Numbered from the stretch's first letter, positions 37,650 to 45,680 are shown. The stretch is 64,000 nt of DNA from Aneurinibacillus soli (GCF_002355375.1 NZ_AP017312.1:2311001-2375000); one strand, 5' to 3'. Program-made: numbers and translations. The notes: a model not told the origin generated them from the sequence alone.

Positions 37650-37860
37650 TCGTATTCATATTCTTCTCCGGGATGATGGTGGAAACAACGTGTTTGTAGA
37701 TAAGCACCTGCTGCTTGTTTTCTTTCTCAAACAGGATGCAGAAAGTATCAAACGAAACGATGCGGCCTTTCATCGGTACACCGTTTGTCAGAAAAATTGT
37801 GACCGTTATTTTCTCTTTACGAGCGTTGTTCAGGAATGTGTCCTGTAATTTATTTTCCAT
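37636..37860 (-). CDS. hfq: Phage-encoded Hfq-like RNA chaperone
   Basis: A 74-aa protein aligned with B. subtilis Hfq over its length: LQDTFLNNARKEKITVTIFL, TNGVPMKGRIVSFDTFCILF and KQQVLIYKHVVSTIIPEKN. The Sm1 and Sm2 motifs, including YKH, are kept. Hfq forms a hexamer that binds small RNAs and mRNAs. A phage copy is unusual. It lies in a minus-strand run with an IDEAL protein, driven by motif P6. ATG 37860 is nine bases from AGGAG. Confidence 0.88.
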   Translation of the reverse strand: MENKLQDTFLNNARKEKITVTIFLTNGVPMKGRIVSFDTFCILFEKENKQQVLIYKHVVSTIIPEKNMNTNAQN

Positions 37861-37879
37861 ACATATCATCTCCTCATGG

Positions 37880-38206
37880 TCATTTCAGCCGGCCACTCAA
37901 TTCCTCGAACCATTCCCGGTCATTTGTAGCTAGTGCCAGATCAACCAGTTGTAGAAGCCAGTCGCGCTTTCTCCTGCGCAACTCTGCTTCCGTGATCGGT
38001 TTCAGAACGGTGAGTCTATCGGTTTCTACCTTTACACTTCCTTTATGCAGCGGACGAAGATTTACTTGGGCGGCGTTCTTTCCGCATTTTTCAACTACGC
38101 CGACGTACTCTTCTCCTTTGTACTTCCACGTCACAACATCTCCCTTTTGAATCGGGCGCTTCTGCAAAAGATAGCATGTCCCGTTCAATTCCATGTACTG
38201 TTTCAA
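37880..38206 (-). CDS. KOW/SH3-like and IDEAL-domain protein
   Basis: A 108-aa protein from TTG 38206 behind GAGGAGGTG. The N-terminal half is a small barrel (KGDVVTWKYKGEEYVGVVEK), the C-terminal half an IDEAL domain (LLQLVDLALATNDREWFEEL). Its C-terminus is strikingly like that of the IDEAL protein at 41278, which lies just outside the phage. First gene of the minus-strand unit. Confidence 0.75.
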   Translation of the reverse strand: MKQYMELNGTCYLLQKRPIQKGDVVTWKYKGEEYVGVVEKCGKNAAQVNLRPLHKGSVKVETDRLTVLKPITEAELRRRKRDWLLQLVDLALATNDREWFEELSGRLK

Positions 38207-38229
38207 CGTTTCACCTCCTCACTTTCTGT

Positions 38230-38266
38230 TCACATACTCTATACGGAGTAGGTAGGTGGAATTTCA
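38230..38266 (-). promoter_or_regulatory. ECF-like phage promoter motif, copy P6 (minus)
   Basis: On the minus strand: TGAAAT (38266-38261), 15 bp, CGTATA (38245-38240), then GAGTATGTGAA. It reads into the gene at 38206 and is divergent from P5. Confidence 0.7.
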
Positions 38267-38322
38267 GCCGAAACAAAAGAAAATATAAAAATTCAAATCC
38301 CTGATCTAATTTTCGATTCGAC

Positions 38323-38359
38323 TAAAATTTCATCTTCATGCTGCGTATGGAGTAGGTAG
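38323..38359 (+). promoter_or_regulatory. ECF-like phage promoter motif, copy P5
   Basis: TAAAAT (38323-38328), 15 bp, CGTATG (38344-38349), then GAGTAGGTAG. It reads into the antirepressor gene. Confidence 0.65.
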
Positions 38360-38396
38360 GAGGAAAAATAGTCCTTCGAGAAAGGAGATGATATGC

Positions 38397-39176
38397 ATGG
38401 ACAAGTTGCAGATTATCAATCGTGATGGTCAATTGTTGGTAGATAGTCGGGAAGTGGCGGAGATGGTTGGAAAGGAACATGGTCACTTATTGCGTGATAT
38501 TAAAAATTACATGGAAGTATTAGGTAAATCCAATTTTGGATTGGCTGATTTTTTCATCGAGGATACGTACACTGACGGTCAAGGAAAGCCAAGGCCGTGT
38601 TATCTTATCACCCGCAAAGGCTGCGACATGGTAGCGAACAAGATGACGGGGGAGAAGGGGGTTCTTTTCACGGCGGCCTATGTTACTCGGTTTGAGGAGA
38701 TGGAGAAAAAGTTATACCAAGTACACGTACCCCAAACGCTACCAGAAGCGTTACGCGCATATGCTGATGAAGTGGAGCGGCGTGAACTGGCAGAGAATAA
38801 GCTCGCCATCGCTGAACCGAAAGCGGAGAAGCACGACAAATTTATCAATGCTAGCAGCTTGCAGGGAATCAAGGAAGTTGGCAAGGTACTGGGCATTGGA
38901 CAAAAGAAGTTCTTCGAGTTTCTGCGCCAGGTTAAGATTCTGGATGGAAAGAACTTGCCGATGCAGGATTATCTGAACCGTGGATGGTTCGAGGTAAAGG
39001 AAGCAACTATTGGACATGGAGAAGATGATGCAGCGTTTAATGTGGTAGTTACAAAAGTAACACCGATCGGATTATCAGCGCTGAGTGACGTAGTGGAGAA
39101 ATACGGCGGCGCTGATACGCTGAATGATCTGAAAGTAAAAGAAGTAGCTGGATACGTGAGAGCAAAGCAAATGTAG
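38397..39176 (+). CDS. Rha/antirepressor-type phage regulator
   Basis: A 259-aa protein. The N-terminal 100 residues are a Rha-type domain (LLVDSREVAEMVGKEHGHLL, YLITRKGCDMVANKMTGEKG); the C-terminal 120 residues are a KilAC/ANT-type domain (GIGQKKFFEFLRQVKIL, YLNRGWFEVKEA). Such proteins act as antirepressors in temperate phages. Start at ATG 38397, nine bases after AAAGGAG. Confidence 0.85.
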   Translation: MDKLQIINRDGQLLVDSREVAEMVGKEHGHLLRDIKNYMEVLGKSNFGLADFFIEDTYTDGQGKPRPCYLITRKGCDMVANKMTGEKGVLFTAAYVTRFEEMEKKLYQVHVPQTLPEALRAYADEVERRELAENKLAIAEPKAEKHDKFINASSLQGIKEVGKVLGIGQKKFFEFLRQVKILDGKNLPMQDYLNRGWFEVKEATIGHGEDDAAFNVVVTKVTPIGLSALSDVVEKYGGADTLNDLKVKEVAGYVRAKQM

Positions 39177-39540
39177 AAGTAAACGGCAGGAGACAAGCCG
39201 GAGGAGATGGATAACTCAGACTGGACGTTTAGTTCGGTCTTTTTTTGTTTCATCAAAACAAAGGAATAAATTGGACCGATACGAAAAAATACGATTACCT
39301 TATAATGTACGGTGTATCCATGTAACAAGAGAAAATGAGATTGTTTTAAATAAAAATAGAATCGTTTTACGATCCTGTACAAATATAACCAATAGATATA
39401 CATGCAGTACATACATGATTTTCAAATCATGCCAAAAAGTTGTGATGTTCTTTAAAAAAATCGTGATATGCCTCGTATAGAGTATGTGAATGGAAATAGT
39501 ACAATCCGAAAACCGCATACGATGTATCGAGGTGAAGCCT
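39177..39540 (+). other. Intergenic stretch before the recombinase unit
   Basis: A 364-bp stretch with a terminator-like hairpin (AGAC...GTCT then seven T, 39218-39247), a small palindrome CATGATTTTCAAATCATG near 39413, and promoter motif P8. I see no gene. Its A+T-rich sequence could also hold phage attachment-related sequence, but nothing marks it. Confidence 0.4.
39453..39489 (+). promoter_or_regulatory. ECF-like phage promoter motif, copy P8
   Basis: TAAAAA (39453-39458), 15 bp, CGTATA (39474-39479), then GAGTATGTGAA. It precedes the small gene at 39541. Confidence 0.65.
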
Positions 39541-39666
39541 ATGCAAATCTTGCAAGAGGAGTTCGGTGAACAAAGCATCTACGAATGGCTGGCTTATCGC
39601 TTAAAACAAATGCACAGAGAAGTGTACGGGGATGAAGATATCACAATTGTTTGGACCAAAGAATAG
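39541..39666 (+). CDS. 41-aa phage protein
   Basis: The protein MQILQEEFGEQSIYEWLAYR has a short acidic, Trp-containing tail (DEDITIVWTKE). The ribosome site is GAGGTGAAG. It is the only gene between P8 and a terminator and directly precedes the recombinase. Function unknown; the position suggests an integrase accessory factor, but there is no sequence evidence for that. Confidence 0.5.
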   Translation: MQILQEEFGEQSIYEWLAYRLKQMHREVYGDEDITIVWTKE

Positions 39667-39679
39667 TTTGTTTTACTTT

Positions 39680-39707
39680 AGCCATCCGATGAGATGGCTT
39701 TCTTTTT
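39680..39707 (+). terminator. Terminator before the recombinase gene
   Basis: AGCCATC-CGAT-GAGATGGCT then TTCTTTTTC. Confidence 0.7.
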
Positions 39708-39731
39708 CAAAACCTGGAGGATAAATCAATC

Positions 39732-41285
39732 ATGAAAAATATTCCGGTTGCTATCTATGCACGTGTCTCAACAGGAAAAGTTGAGCAAAGTGAATCGACA
39801 GAGCATCAGATTAGTCAGTTGACGGCTCATTTGAAAAGTATGGGAGAAGAGTATTACACAGAGCCTGCATTACATTATGTAGATGAAGCGCTTAGTGGAT
39901 ATTATACAAAAATGGAAGAACGCCCCGCCTTTAAACGAATGATGGAAGATGCGAAAGAGGGGAAGTTTAAAGTGCTTTTACTGCGGGAGATATCTCGGGT
40001 AGGGCGCGACGACGAAGAGAATTTACGATTTGTGAATCGTTTTGCATCGTTAAGTATTCGAATTAAATCATTGCATGACGGTTTCGATTCCAGCGTACCT
40101 GGATCTGAACTTGGATTTAAAGTTAAAAATATGATTGCGCAGATTGAATCAGAGCGTATTAGCGCTCGTGTAAGTGCGGGAATGCGTGAAAAGTCAAAAA
40201 AAGGTGTTTGGGTAAGTTCTATGGTCCCTATTGGATATGTACGGGATAAGGAGACTAAGAAGCTAATTATAGATGAAGCGTATGCGCCAATTATACGAGA
40301 TATTTTTCATTGGTATGTAATTGAAAAGCGCGGTACGCCAACCATTTGTGAGTTGCTTAACCAGCGGGGAGATCGAACCAAGAATGGGAAGCTTTTTGTT
40401 CGTTCTCATATTCGGCAAATCATTCAAAATCCTGTCTATATTGGGTGCGTTGTGTACGGTAGCAAACGTGCAAAGTTAAATCGTGAGTATGATGAAAAGG
40501 GGAACCTTATCCGTAAAAACCAAAAATTTGTCAAAACGAATGATCCAATTGTTGTAGAAGATGCACATTCATCTATCATTGATAAAAGTATTTTTTATAA
40601 GGCACAAGAAATTATGAAAACGCGAGGTAGTATCATTGACCGAACTACGCCACGACGAGCTACATATCCTCTTATTGGAATCGTGAAATGCGGAAAATGT
40701 GGAATAGGGATGGTAACGTCAAAAGCACTTAAATCAAAAAAAAGTGATGTGTACCTGCGTTATTACCGATGCGGTAATTACCACAAAGGGGGAAAGGCAG
40801 CCTGTACAGGTGTTGCTATTCGTGCTGATAAATTAGAGAATGAGCTTTTTACTCGGTTATTCCATCATCTGTCTGCCCTTGATATGCAACATATGAAATC
40901 GCAAGGTAAGGCAGAAATAAGAACTCTGGAATCCAAAGTAAAGAGAATGGAGACGGATAAAAAGAAACTGGAAAAAAAGCAGACCGATATAGCGCTACGT
41001 GCTGATTTATTTGCTGGGGAAGTATTCGAAAATACAATGTTGGCCCTTAAAAGGCAAATCGAAAATTTAGACCAACGAATACTTGCTGTTCGTGGTCAAC
41101 TAAATGAAATGTGCAGCAAGGGCGAAAACACATTGTTATTATCTCAGTTGTTGGAACGTATGAAGCAAGCAAGTTTAGATGACTTGCAGGCGCTTCGAGC
41201 CATTTTTGATGAGTTGATCGAAAAAGTCGTTGTAGCAGACTCGCAAACCATCGCATTAGTGAACTATAAGTATAGATTTGAATAA
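39732..41285 (+). CDS. Large serine recombinase (phage integrase)
   Basis: A 517-aa integrase. The resolvase domain has YARVSTGK with the catalytic Ser near residue 13 and REISRVGRDDEENLRF. A recombinase domain follows (GTPTICELLNQRGDRTKNG). The zinc ribbon begins CGKCGIG near residue 319 and ends KAACTGVAI. A coiled coil (residues 380-490) ends the protein. Such integrases insert the phage between attB and attP without a host factor. The stop sits where the truncated host gene begins. Start at ATG 39732 after TGGAGG. Confidence 0.97.
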   Translation: MKNIPVAIYARVSTGKVEQSESTEHQISQLTAHLKSMGEEYYTEPALHYVDEALSGYYTKMEERPAFKRMMEDAKEGKFKVLLLREISRVGRDDEENLRFVNRFASLSIRIKSLHDGFDSSVPGSELGFKVKNMIAQIESERISARVSAGMREKSKKGVWVSSMVPIGYVRDKETKKLIIDEAYAPIIRDIFHWYVIEKRGTPTICELLNQRGDRTKNGKLFVRSHIRQIIQNPVYIGCVVYGSKRAKLNREYDEKGNLIRKNQKFVKTNDPIVVEDAHSSIIDKSIFYKAQEIMKTRGSIIDRTTPRRATYPLIGIVKCGKCGIGMVTSKALKSKKSDVYLRYYRCGNYHKGGKAACTGVAIRADKLENELFTRLFHHLSALDMQHMKSQGKAEIRTLESKVKRMETDKKKLEKKQTDIALRADLFAGEVFENTMLALKRQIENLDQRILAVRGQLNEMCSKGENTLLLSQLLERMKQASLDDLQALRAIFDELIEKVVVADSQTIALVNYKYRFE

Positions 41286-41574
41286 AAAATTTTTCAGTTA
41301 TGCACATAAGGGAAAAACATTGCTTCTTACCGGCTATGTCAAAGAAATGAACAAAGCGCAGTTGATGATGACGGTATTCGTGCCTACCGTGCGGGACTCA
41401 GCAGCAGCTGCCGCCGTACGCAGCGGTCATTTCCGTGTTCCGCTGGATGTCGCAGAATGCATAAGCGATATGCAGTTGAAACGGGAAGATTTTGATACGC
41501 TTGTCGATATGGCACTCGATAGTAAGGATCGGAACTGGTTTGAAGAGCTGGCAGATAGACGGAAACAGGTGTAG
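41278..41574 (+). CDS. IDEAL-domain protein, probably 5'-truncated by the prophage
   Basis: A 98-codon frame opening at TTG 41278 inside the last codons of the integrase, without a ribosome site. The C-terminus is an IDEAL domain (DTLVDMALDSKDRNWFEEL). The N-terminal part SYAHKGKTLLLTGYVKEMN resembles the barrel of the phage IDEAL protein at 37880, but its first strand is missing. I infer that the integration point lies near 41280-41295 and that the gene's 5' end lies at the left end of the prophage. Confidence 0.6.
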   Translation: MNKKFFSYAHKGKTLLLTGYVKEMNKAQLMMTVFVPTVRDSAAAAAVRSGHFRVPLDVAECISDMQLKREDFDTLVDMALDSKDRNWFEELADRRKQV

Positions 41575-41596
41575 CGGCTAATGAGCCGCTGCACTT
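41573..41596. terminator. Terminator, bidirectional
   Basis: AGCGGCT-AATG-AGCCGCT, then GCACTTTTATTTT. It lies between convergent genes at 41278 and 41597. Confidence 0.65.
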
Positions 41597-41824
41597 TTAT
41601 TTTGCCTCCCGAGTGAACAATCGCTCGAGCTGGGAGGTATAGGTGACAAATGCCGCGTGAGACAGCATGCCGAGCTGGTAGTAGCGGCATAACTCTTCGA
41701 ATTCGGGACTGTGGCACATGCGCTGCCATGACAGGCGCGGGATATGTCCCCGGACAAGTCGGGCAAGCTGACGCTGTAAAAGCGGGAGTGGGGTGCTCGT
41801 ATGAGGGAAGGAATCGTGCAGCAT
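41597..41824 (-). CDS. Small hypothetical protein
   Basis: A 75-aa minus-strand gene with a good ribosome site (GGAGG). The C-terminal half (FEELCRYYQLGMLSHAAFVT) is helical. It is the first clearly chromosomal gene outside the prophage. I do not recognise it. Confidence 0.55.
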   Translation of the reverse strand: MLHDSFPHTSTPLPLLQRQLARLVRGHIPRLSWQRMCHSPEFEELCRYYQLGMLSHAAFVTYTSQLERLFTREAK

Positions 41825-41962
41825 GGGAAAACCTCCGTAGCTATGTCAGATGCTCTCCAGTTTGTCCGATTTGTTGATTGTTCATACGATTTGGTATAGT
41901 AAAGAGGAAGATGCCCGCAAAGCGGGAAAGCAGCTTACGGGCTTAAGTGGGGCAAAAAACAG

Positions 41963-42169
41963 CTATTTTGCTTTGAAATGAACGACTGCGGTGTACAGCG
42001 GGCGACCTGTTTCCGGATGGAACGCGATCTGATGGGTAACAGAATACACGTGCAGCAGAAGCACCTTGTTATTTTCAATTTGTTCCTCGATTTTTCGCTC
42101 AAGCGTGCGCAGGTTACTGGCTTCAAAAAATTCGACTTTATCTTCAATACGTTCAAGAGTAAGCTTCAT
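41963..42169 (-). CDS. DUF2536 family protein
   Basis: A 68-aa protein, start placed at ATG 42169 behind GAAGGAGT; the frame extends further upstream but without a ribosome site. It matches B. subtilis YrzA-type DUF2536: RIEDKVEFFEASNLRTLERK, IEEQIENNKVLLLHVYSVTH, and TAVVHFKAK. Function unknown. Confidence 0.8.
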   Translation of the reverse strand: MKLTLERIEDKVEFFEASNLRTLERKIEEQIENNKVLLLHVYSVTHQIAFHPETGRPLYTAVVHFKAK

Positions 42170-42299
42170 ATGGACGAGACTCCTTCTGTCTACAAAATTT
42201 TCTTTTCGTTCATTATAAAAAACATGAAACTTTTGTACAACCTGCCCGTATGGAATAGTATAACTCATCAAGAATAGTAGAGAGGGGACATACGAATAC

Positions 42300-42740
42300 A
42301 TGAAGAAAGTAATAGCAATGATGCTGGCTGTTGCAGTAATGTTTGGAGCAGGCGGCTTTGTGGCGGTTGATCATGCTGATGCGAAAGGGTACAAATCAGG
42401 CAAAAGTTCATTCCAGCCGAGCAAGAGCTCGACGCCTCAGACACCGGCTTACTCCAATCAATCGCAGTTTAAGAATTCTACTAATACGAGCACACCAACG
42501 AAAAATACTGCTCCGGCAGCAACACCGAGCAAGGGTGGCTTTATGAAAGGTCTCATCGCGGGTGGTCTGGCAGGACTGCTTCTTGGTGGCCTGATCGGAA
42601 ACATGGGCACACTCGGTTCTATTCTTGGTCTACTTGTGAATGTTCTGGCGATTGTGCTGATCATCGGTATTGTACGTAAGCTATATACGGCATACAAAGA
42701 ACGTAAACGCGAGAAGGAAGCGAATGCATGGAGACCATAA
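42300..42740 (+). CDS. Exported or membrane protein with glycine-rich segment
   Basis: A 146-aa protein. It has a signal peptide (MKKVIAMMLAVAVMFGAGGF, ending HADA), a Ser/Thr/Pro-rich linker, then a glycine-rich membrane segment (IAGGLAGLLLGGLIGNMG, LLVNVLAIVLIIGIV) and a basic tail. The layout resembles the N-terminal part of Tim44-like proteins. It overlaps the next gene by 13 bases. Confidence 0.65.
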   Translation: MKKVIAMMLAVAVMFGAGGFVAVDHADAKGYKSGKSSFQPSKSSTPQTPAYSNQSQFKNSTNTSTPTKNTAPAATPSKGGFMKGLIAGGLAGLLLGGLIGNMGTLGSILGLLVNVLAIVLIIGIVRKLYTAYKERKREKEANAWRP

Positions 42741-43027
42741 CCCTGTACGAGCAAGATTTAGTTAATGCGCTCTGCTTGCTAGAAGCAGAAAAAAAGCAAA
42801 AAGATCCATCCTCGTTTGAAGTGGAATTAATGTGGGATGAGGAATATGGATTTTCGGCGGAAGTGACAGAAGACGACCGTAGCCGTATCTTAATTGAGGC
42901 CAATCTGATTGAAGCGGTACGTTTTTGGCTCCGTTATCAGCATGGACGTGACCCGTTTTCGGCCCGTCTGGAACTGAAACTTGAAGAAGAGCGCGGCATT
43001 GTGGCCTATGCCACATATGGTGCGTAA
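42728..43027 (+). CDS. DUF2653 family protein (YxcD-like)
   Basis: A 99-aa protein matching YxcD/DUF2653: LYEQDLVNALCLLEAEKKQK, VELMWDEEYGFSAEV, NLIEAVRFWLRYQHGRDPFS. Function unknown. It starts inside the end of the preceding gene, so the two are coupled. Confidence 0.85.
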   Translation: METITLYEQDLVNALCLLEAEKKQKDPSSFEVELMWDEEYGFSAEVTEDDRSRILIEANLIEAVRFWLRYQHGRDPFSARLELKLEEERGIVAYATYGA

Positions 43028-43033
43028 ATGAAG

Positions 43034-43077
43034 AAGAGGCTGTCTCTCTAGTCATTTGACTTTGAGACAGCCTCTTT
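43034..43077. terminator. GGCTGTCTC-stem terminator
   Basis: AAGAGGCTGTCTC pairs with GAGACAGCCTCTT; T-rich on both sides and between convergent genes. The same stem core occurs at 55125 and 60837. Confidence 0.8.
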
Positions 43078-43102
43078 CTGTTTTCATACCAGGTCTCGAT
43101 AG

Positions 43103-44272
43103 CTAAGCCTGTGCTTGCGTCTGCGTATCGCGCCCGGCGTATACACGGTACAAGATGAACGCTACAACTGTCAGCAGTGCACCAGCCATATACGGCAGGC
43201 CAATCTGAATGGAGTATAAGGCGCCACCAATGGGCGGGCCGGCAATACGGCCTAATGAATCTACAGATGACAGTAGACCGGACGCACTACCTTGGCCGAC
43301 TGTTGTCCGTTTCGTAACAAGTGCAGATACGCTCGGACGAATGACACCGTTACCGAGTGCGAAGATTGTCAAATACAGCGCTGCCGTTGCAAAGCTATGC
43401 GTAAGCAAAATAAGGGCGAAGCCAATCGCGGATACGATAAGCCCCATCTGAATGACGGTACCTTCTCCGTATTTCTTCGTTAGTCTGCCAATGAGTCCGC
43501 CCTGTACAAGTGCCCCGGCGAAGCCCATAATCATAAAAATGTAGCCCAGATGTTTCGAATCAATACCCGCCTGCTTCGCTGCGAAATACGCAAACGTTGT
43601 TTCCAAACCTGCCATCGAAAATGTGATAAAAAACTGCAACACATACAGCATCGTAACCGGACCACTAAACGCTTTCCAAACTGATTCTTTTTTGGCGGCC
43701 TGATCGGTGCGTTTCTCTGGTGGAAGCGACTCTTTGAGGAAAACTCCTACAAAGAGTATCGTAGCGGCAGACACGCAGCCTGCGATGAGAAACGGCATGC
43801 TCAAGCTGTAGCTCGAGAAAATTCCGCCGATTGCCGGACCGAAAATAAAACCAAGTCCGACAGCCGCCCCCACTACGCCCATTCCCTTGCTTCGGTTCTC
43901 TGGCGTCGTTACATCCGCAACGTAGGCCGTAACAGTTGGCATGTTGGCAGACGATAGCGTACCGGCCAGAATACGTGCGGCAAACAGCATCCATAATTGA
44001 GACGAGAATGCGAACAGAAAGAACGACAGAGAGAGTCCGGCAATCCCGACCAGCATGACCGGCTTACGTCCAATTCGGTCGGATAGGCGTCCCCACATCG
44101 GAGCAAATAAAAACTGCATGATGGAGTACACTGCCATGAGCCAGCCAAGCTGTCCCGGTGTTGCCCCTAGTTTTTCCGCATAAAACGGAAGAACCGGGAT
44201 AATGATGCCGAAGCCGACCATGACAAGAAACATGACGGCGAACAAAATCGGCAACGCTTTTTTATTTTCCAT
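43103..44272 (-). CDS. MFS drug-efflux-type transporter
   Basis: A 389-aa membrane protein with 12 segments. The motif GRLSDRIGRKPVMLVGI between segments 2 and 3 and RILAGTLSSANMPTVTAYVA mark the DHA1 family of drug:proton antiporters (TetA/NorA-like). The substrate is not known. It stands alone and starts at ATG 44272 after GAGGTG. Confidence 0.88.
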   Translation of the reverse strand: MENKKALPILFAVMFLVMVGFGIIIPVLPFYAEKLGATPGQLGWLMAVYSIMQFLFAPMWGRLSDRIGRKPVMLVGIAGLSLSFFLFAFSSQLWMLFAARILAGTLSSANMPTVTAYVADVTTPENRSKGMGVVGAAVGLGFIFGPAIGGIFSSYSLSMPFLIAGCVSAATILFVGVFLKESLPPEKRTDQAAKKESVWKAFSGPVTMLYVLQFFITFSMAGLETTFAYFAAKQAGIDSKHLGYIFMIMGFAGALVQGGLIGRLTKKYGEGTVIQMGLIVSAIGFALILLTHSFATAALYLTIFALGNGVIRPSVSALVTKRTTVGQGSASGLLSSVDSLGRIAGPPIGGALYSIQIGLPYMAGALLTVVAFILYRVYAGRDTQTQAQA

Positions 44273-44452
44273 ACGTACACCTCATTTATGAAAGCATTGA
44301 TCCATGTTGAGTAGTCTGTGACTGATTATAGTTCCGTGAAAACATGGAGTCAAGCGGGAAAGCGTCTAAAGACGGCTGACAAAAAAGGAATGACCAGGAT
44401 TTCCCCGAATACATTCTTGTGAGAGAACAAGAGAAGACAGGAGTAGGGGGAA

Positions 44453-45619
44453 ATGGGGAAACTTCAGAAAAAAATGGCGATCAGTCTTGGTATGATGTTG
44501 CTGATCGCTTTTAACATCGGCTTGTGGAGCTATCTGGCTCGGGAATACCGTACGTATGATACCGTGCAGGATTCTGGCGTTGTAATGGCAGCTTCCCCAT
44601 CGGAGGCTGAATCGCCCGCTGCTTTGGCAGAGGCGAAGAAAGGTGAGCAGACATCACCTGTGCGCTCGGATGATGTGCGAATTGTCGTCAGTGCGGCCGG
44701 AGATGTTACGCTTGGCATGGATGAATCGTTTTCGTATGCCAGAAGCTTTCCGCAGGAAGTGCAGCGAAGCGGCTATGATTATTTTGTGAAGAATATCCGC
44801 CCGATTTTTACGAAAGATGACCTGACCATGGTCAATCTTGAAGGAACGCTTACGAATGCGACGGCCAAAGCGCAAAAAACGTTTCGCTTTAAGGGGAAGC
44901 CTGACTATGCAACGATCCTGGTGCGGGGCGGGATAGACGCGGTCAATGTCGCAAATAATCACAGTCATGATTATTTGCAGCGTGGATTCAATGATACGCT
45001 TACCGCCTTACAAAAGTACAAAGTTGGCTATTTTGGCTACACGAAAGCGTACACAAAAACAATCAAAGGCGTTACTGTGGGCGTACTTGGTTATGAAGGA
45101 TGGAAAAATGACCAGGGTCTACGTGACCAGATTAAACGTGATATTATCGCACTGCGCAAGCAAGGCGTGAAAATCGTTGTGGTTAACTTTCACTGGGGTA
45201 TAGAGCGGAGCTATGCTCCGAATGCGACCCAGCAAGCACTTGGCAAGTGGGCGATTGATGCCGGAGCCGATCTTATCGTTGGGCATCATCCACATGTCGT
45301 ACAGGGCATTCAGGAATACAAAGGAAAGTACATTGTATATAGCCTCGGTAATTTTATGTTTGGCGGCAATCAAAATCCGTCCGATAAGGATACATTTATT
45401 TTTCAGCAGGCGTTTCATCTGATGGATGGAAAGCTTACCGCACAAAAAGAAATCGCGGTGCTTCCAATGTCTGTGTCATCGGTGCCTGTGCGCAACAACT
45501 ATCAGCCGACGCCTTTGTCCGGTAAAGAAGCTATGCGCGTATGGAATAAAATACAGACAGCAAGTAAGCCACTCGGTTCACTTGACTGGAAACAGATTCA
45601 GCAAACACATCTTCCTTAG
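44453..45619 (+). CDS. CapA family protein (PGA_cap metallophosphatase-like)
   Basis: A 388-aa protein with an N-terminal membrane anchor (MAISLGMMLLIAFNIGLWSY), then the CapA fold: SAAGDVTLGMD, VNLEGTLTN, VNVANNHSHDY, WGIERSYAPN, GHHPHVVQGI and YSLGNFMFGG. Residues D, N and H of these motifs bind metal. The family is linked to poly-gamma-glutamate production or export, but no other pgs genes lie nearby, so the substrate is open. Confidence 0.9.
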   Translation: MGKLQKKMAISLGMMLLIAFNIGLWSYLAREYRTYDTVQDSGVVMAASPSEAESPAALAEAKKGEQTSPVRSDDVRIVVSAAGDVTLGMDESFSYARSFPQEVQRSGYDYFVKNIRPIFTKDDLTMVNLEGTLTNATAKAQKTFRFKGKPDYATILVRGGIDAVNVANNHSHDYLQRGFNDTLTALQKYKVGYFGYTKAYTKTIKGVTVGVLGYEGWKNDQGLRDQIKRDIIALRKQGVKIVVVNFHWGIERSYAPNATQQALGKWAIDAGADLIVGHHPHVVQGIQEYKGKYIVYSLGNFMFGGNQNPSDKDTFIFQQAFHLMDGKLTAQKEIAVLPMSVSSVPVRNNYQPTPLSGKEAMRVWNKIQTASKPLGSLDWKQIQQTHLP

Positions 45620-45635
45620 TAAGATACGATAAAAT

Positions 45636-45680
45636 GCTACAAAAGCCGCCTTTCTTCGTAGAAAGTGCGGCTTTTGTATT
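45636..45680 (+). terminator. Terminator
   Basis: ACAAAAGCCGC pairs with GCGGCTTTTGT, a strong 11-bp stem after the CapA gene. Confidence 0.75.

Noticed and set aside
39177-39452. Possible attP or origin sequence in the A+T-rich gap before the integrase unit
   Set aside because: No repeated sequence matches the right phage end at 41280, and the attachment core should be near the gene junction instead.
41885-41962. A CGCAAAGC...GGGC segment reminiscent of a c-di-GMP riboswitch
   Set aside because: The other conserved blocks of the riboswitch are missing, and no gene follows on the + strand.
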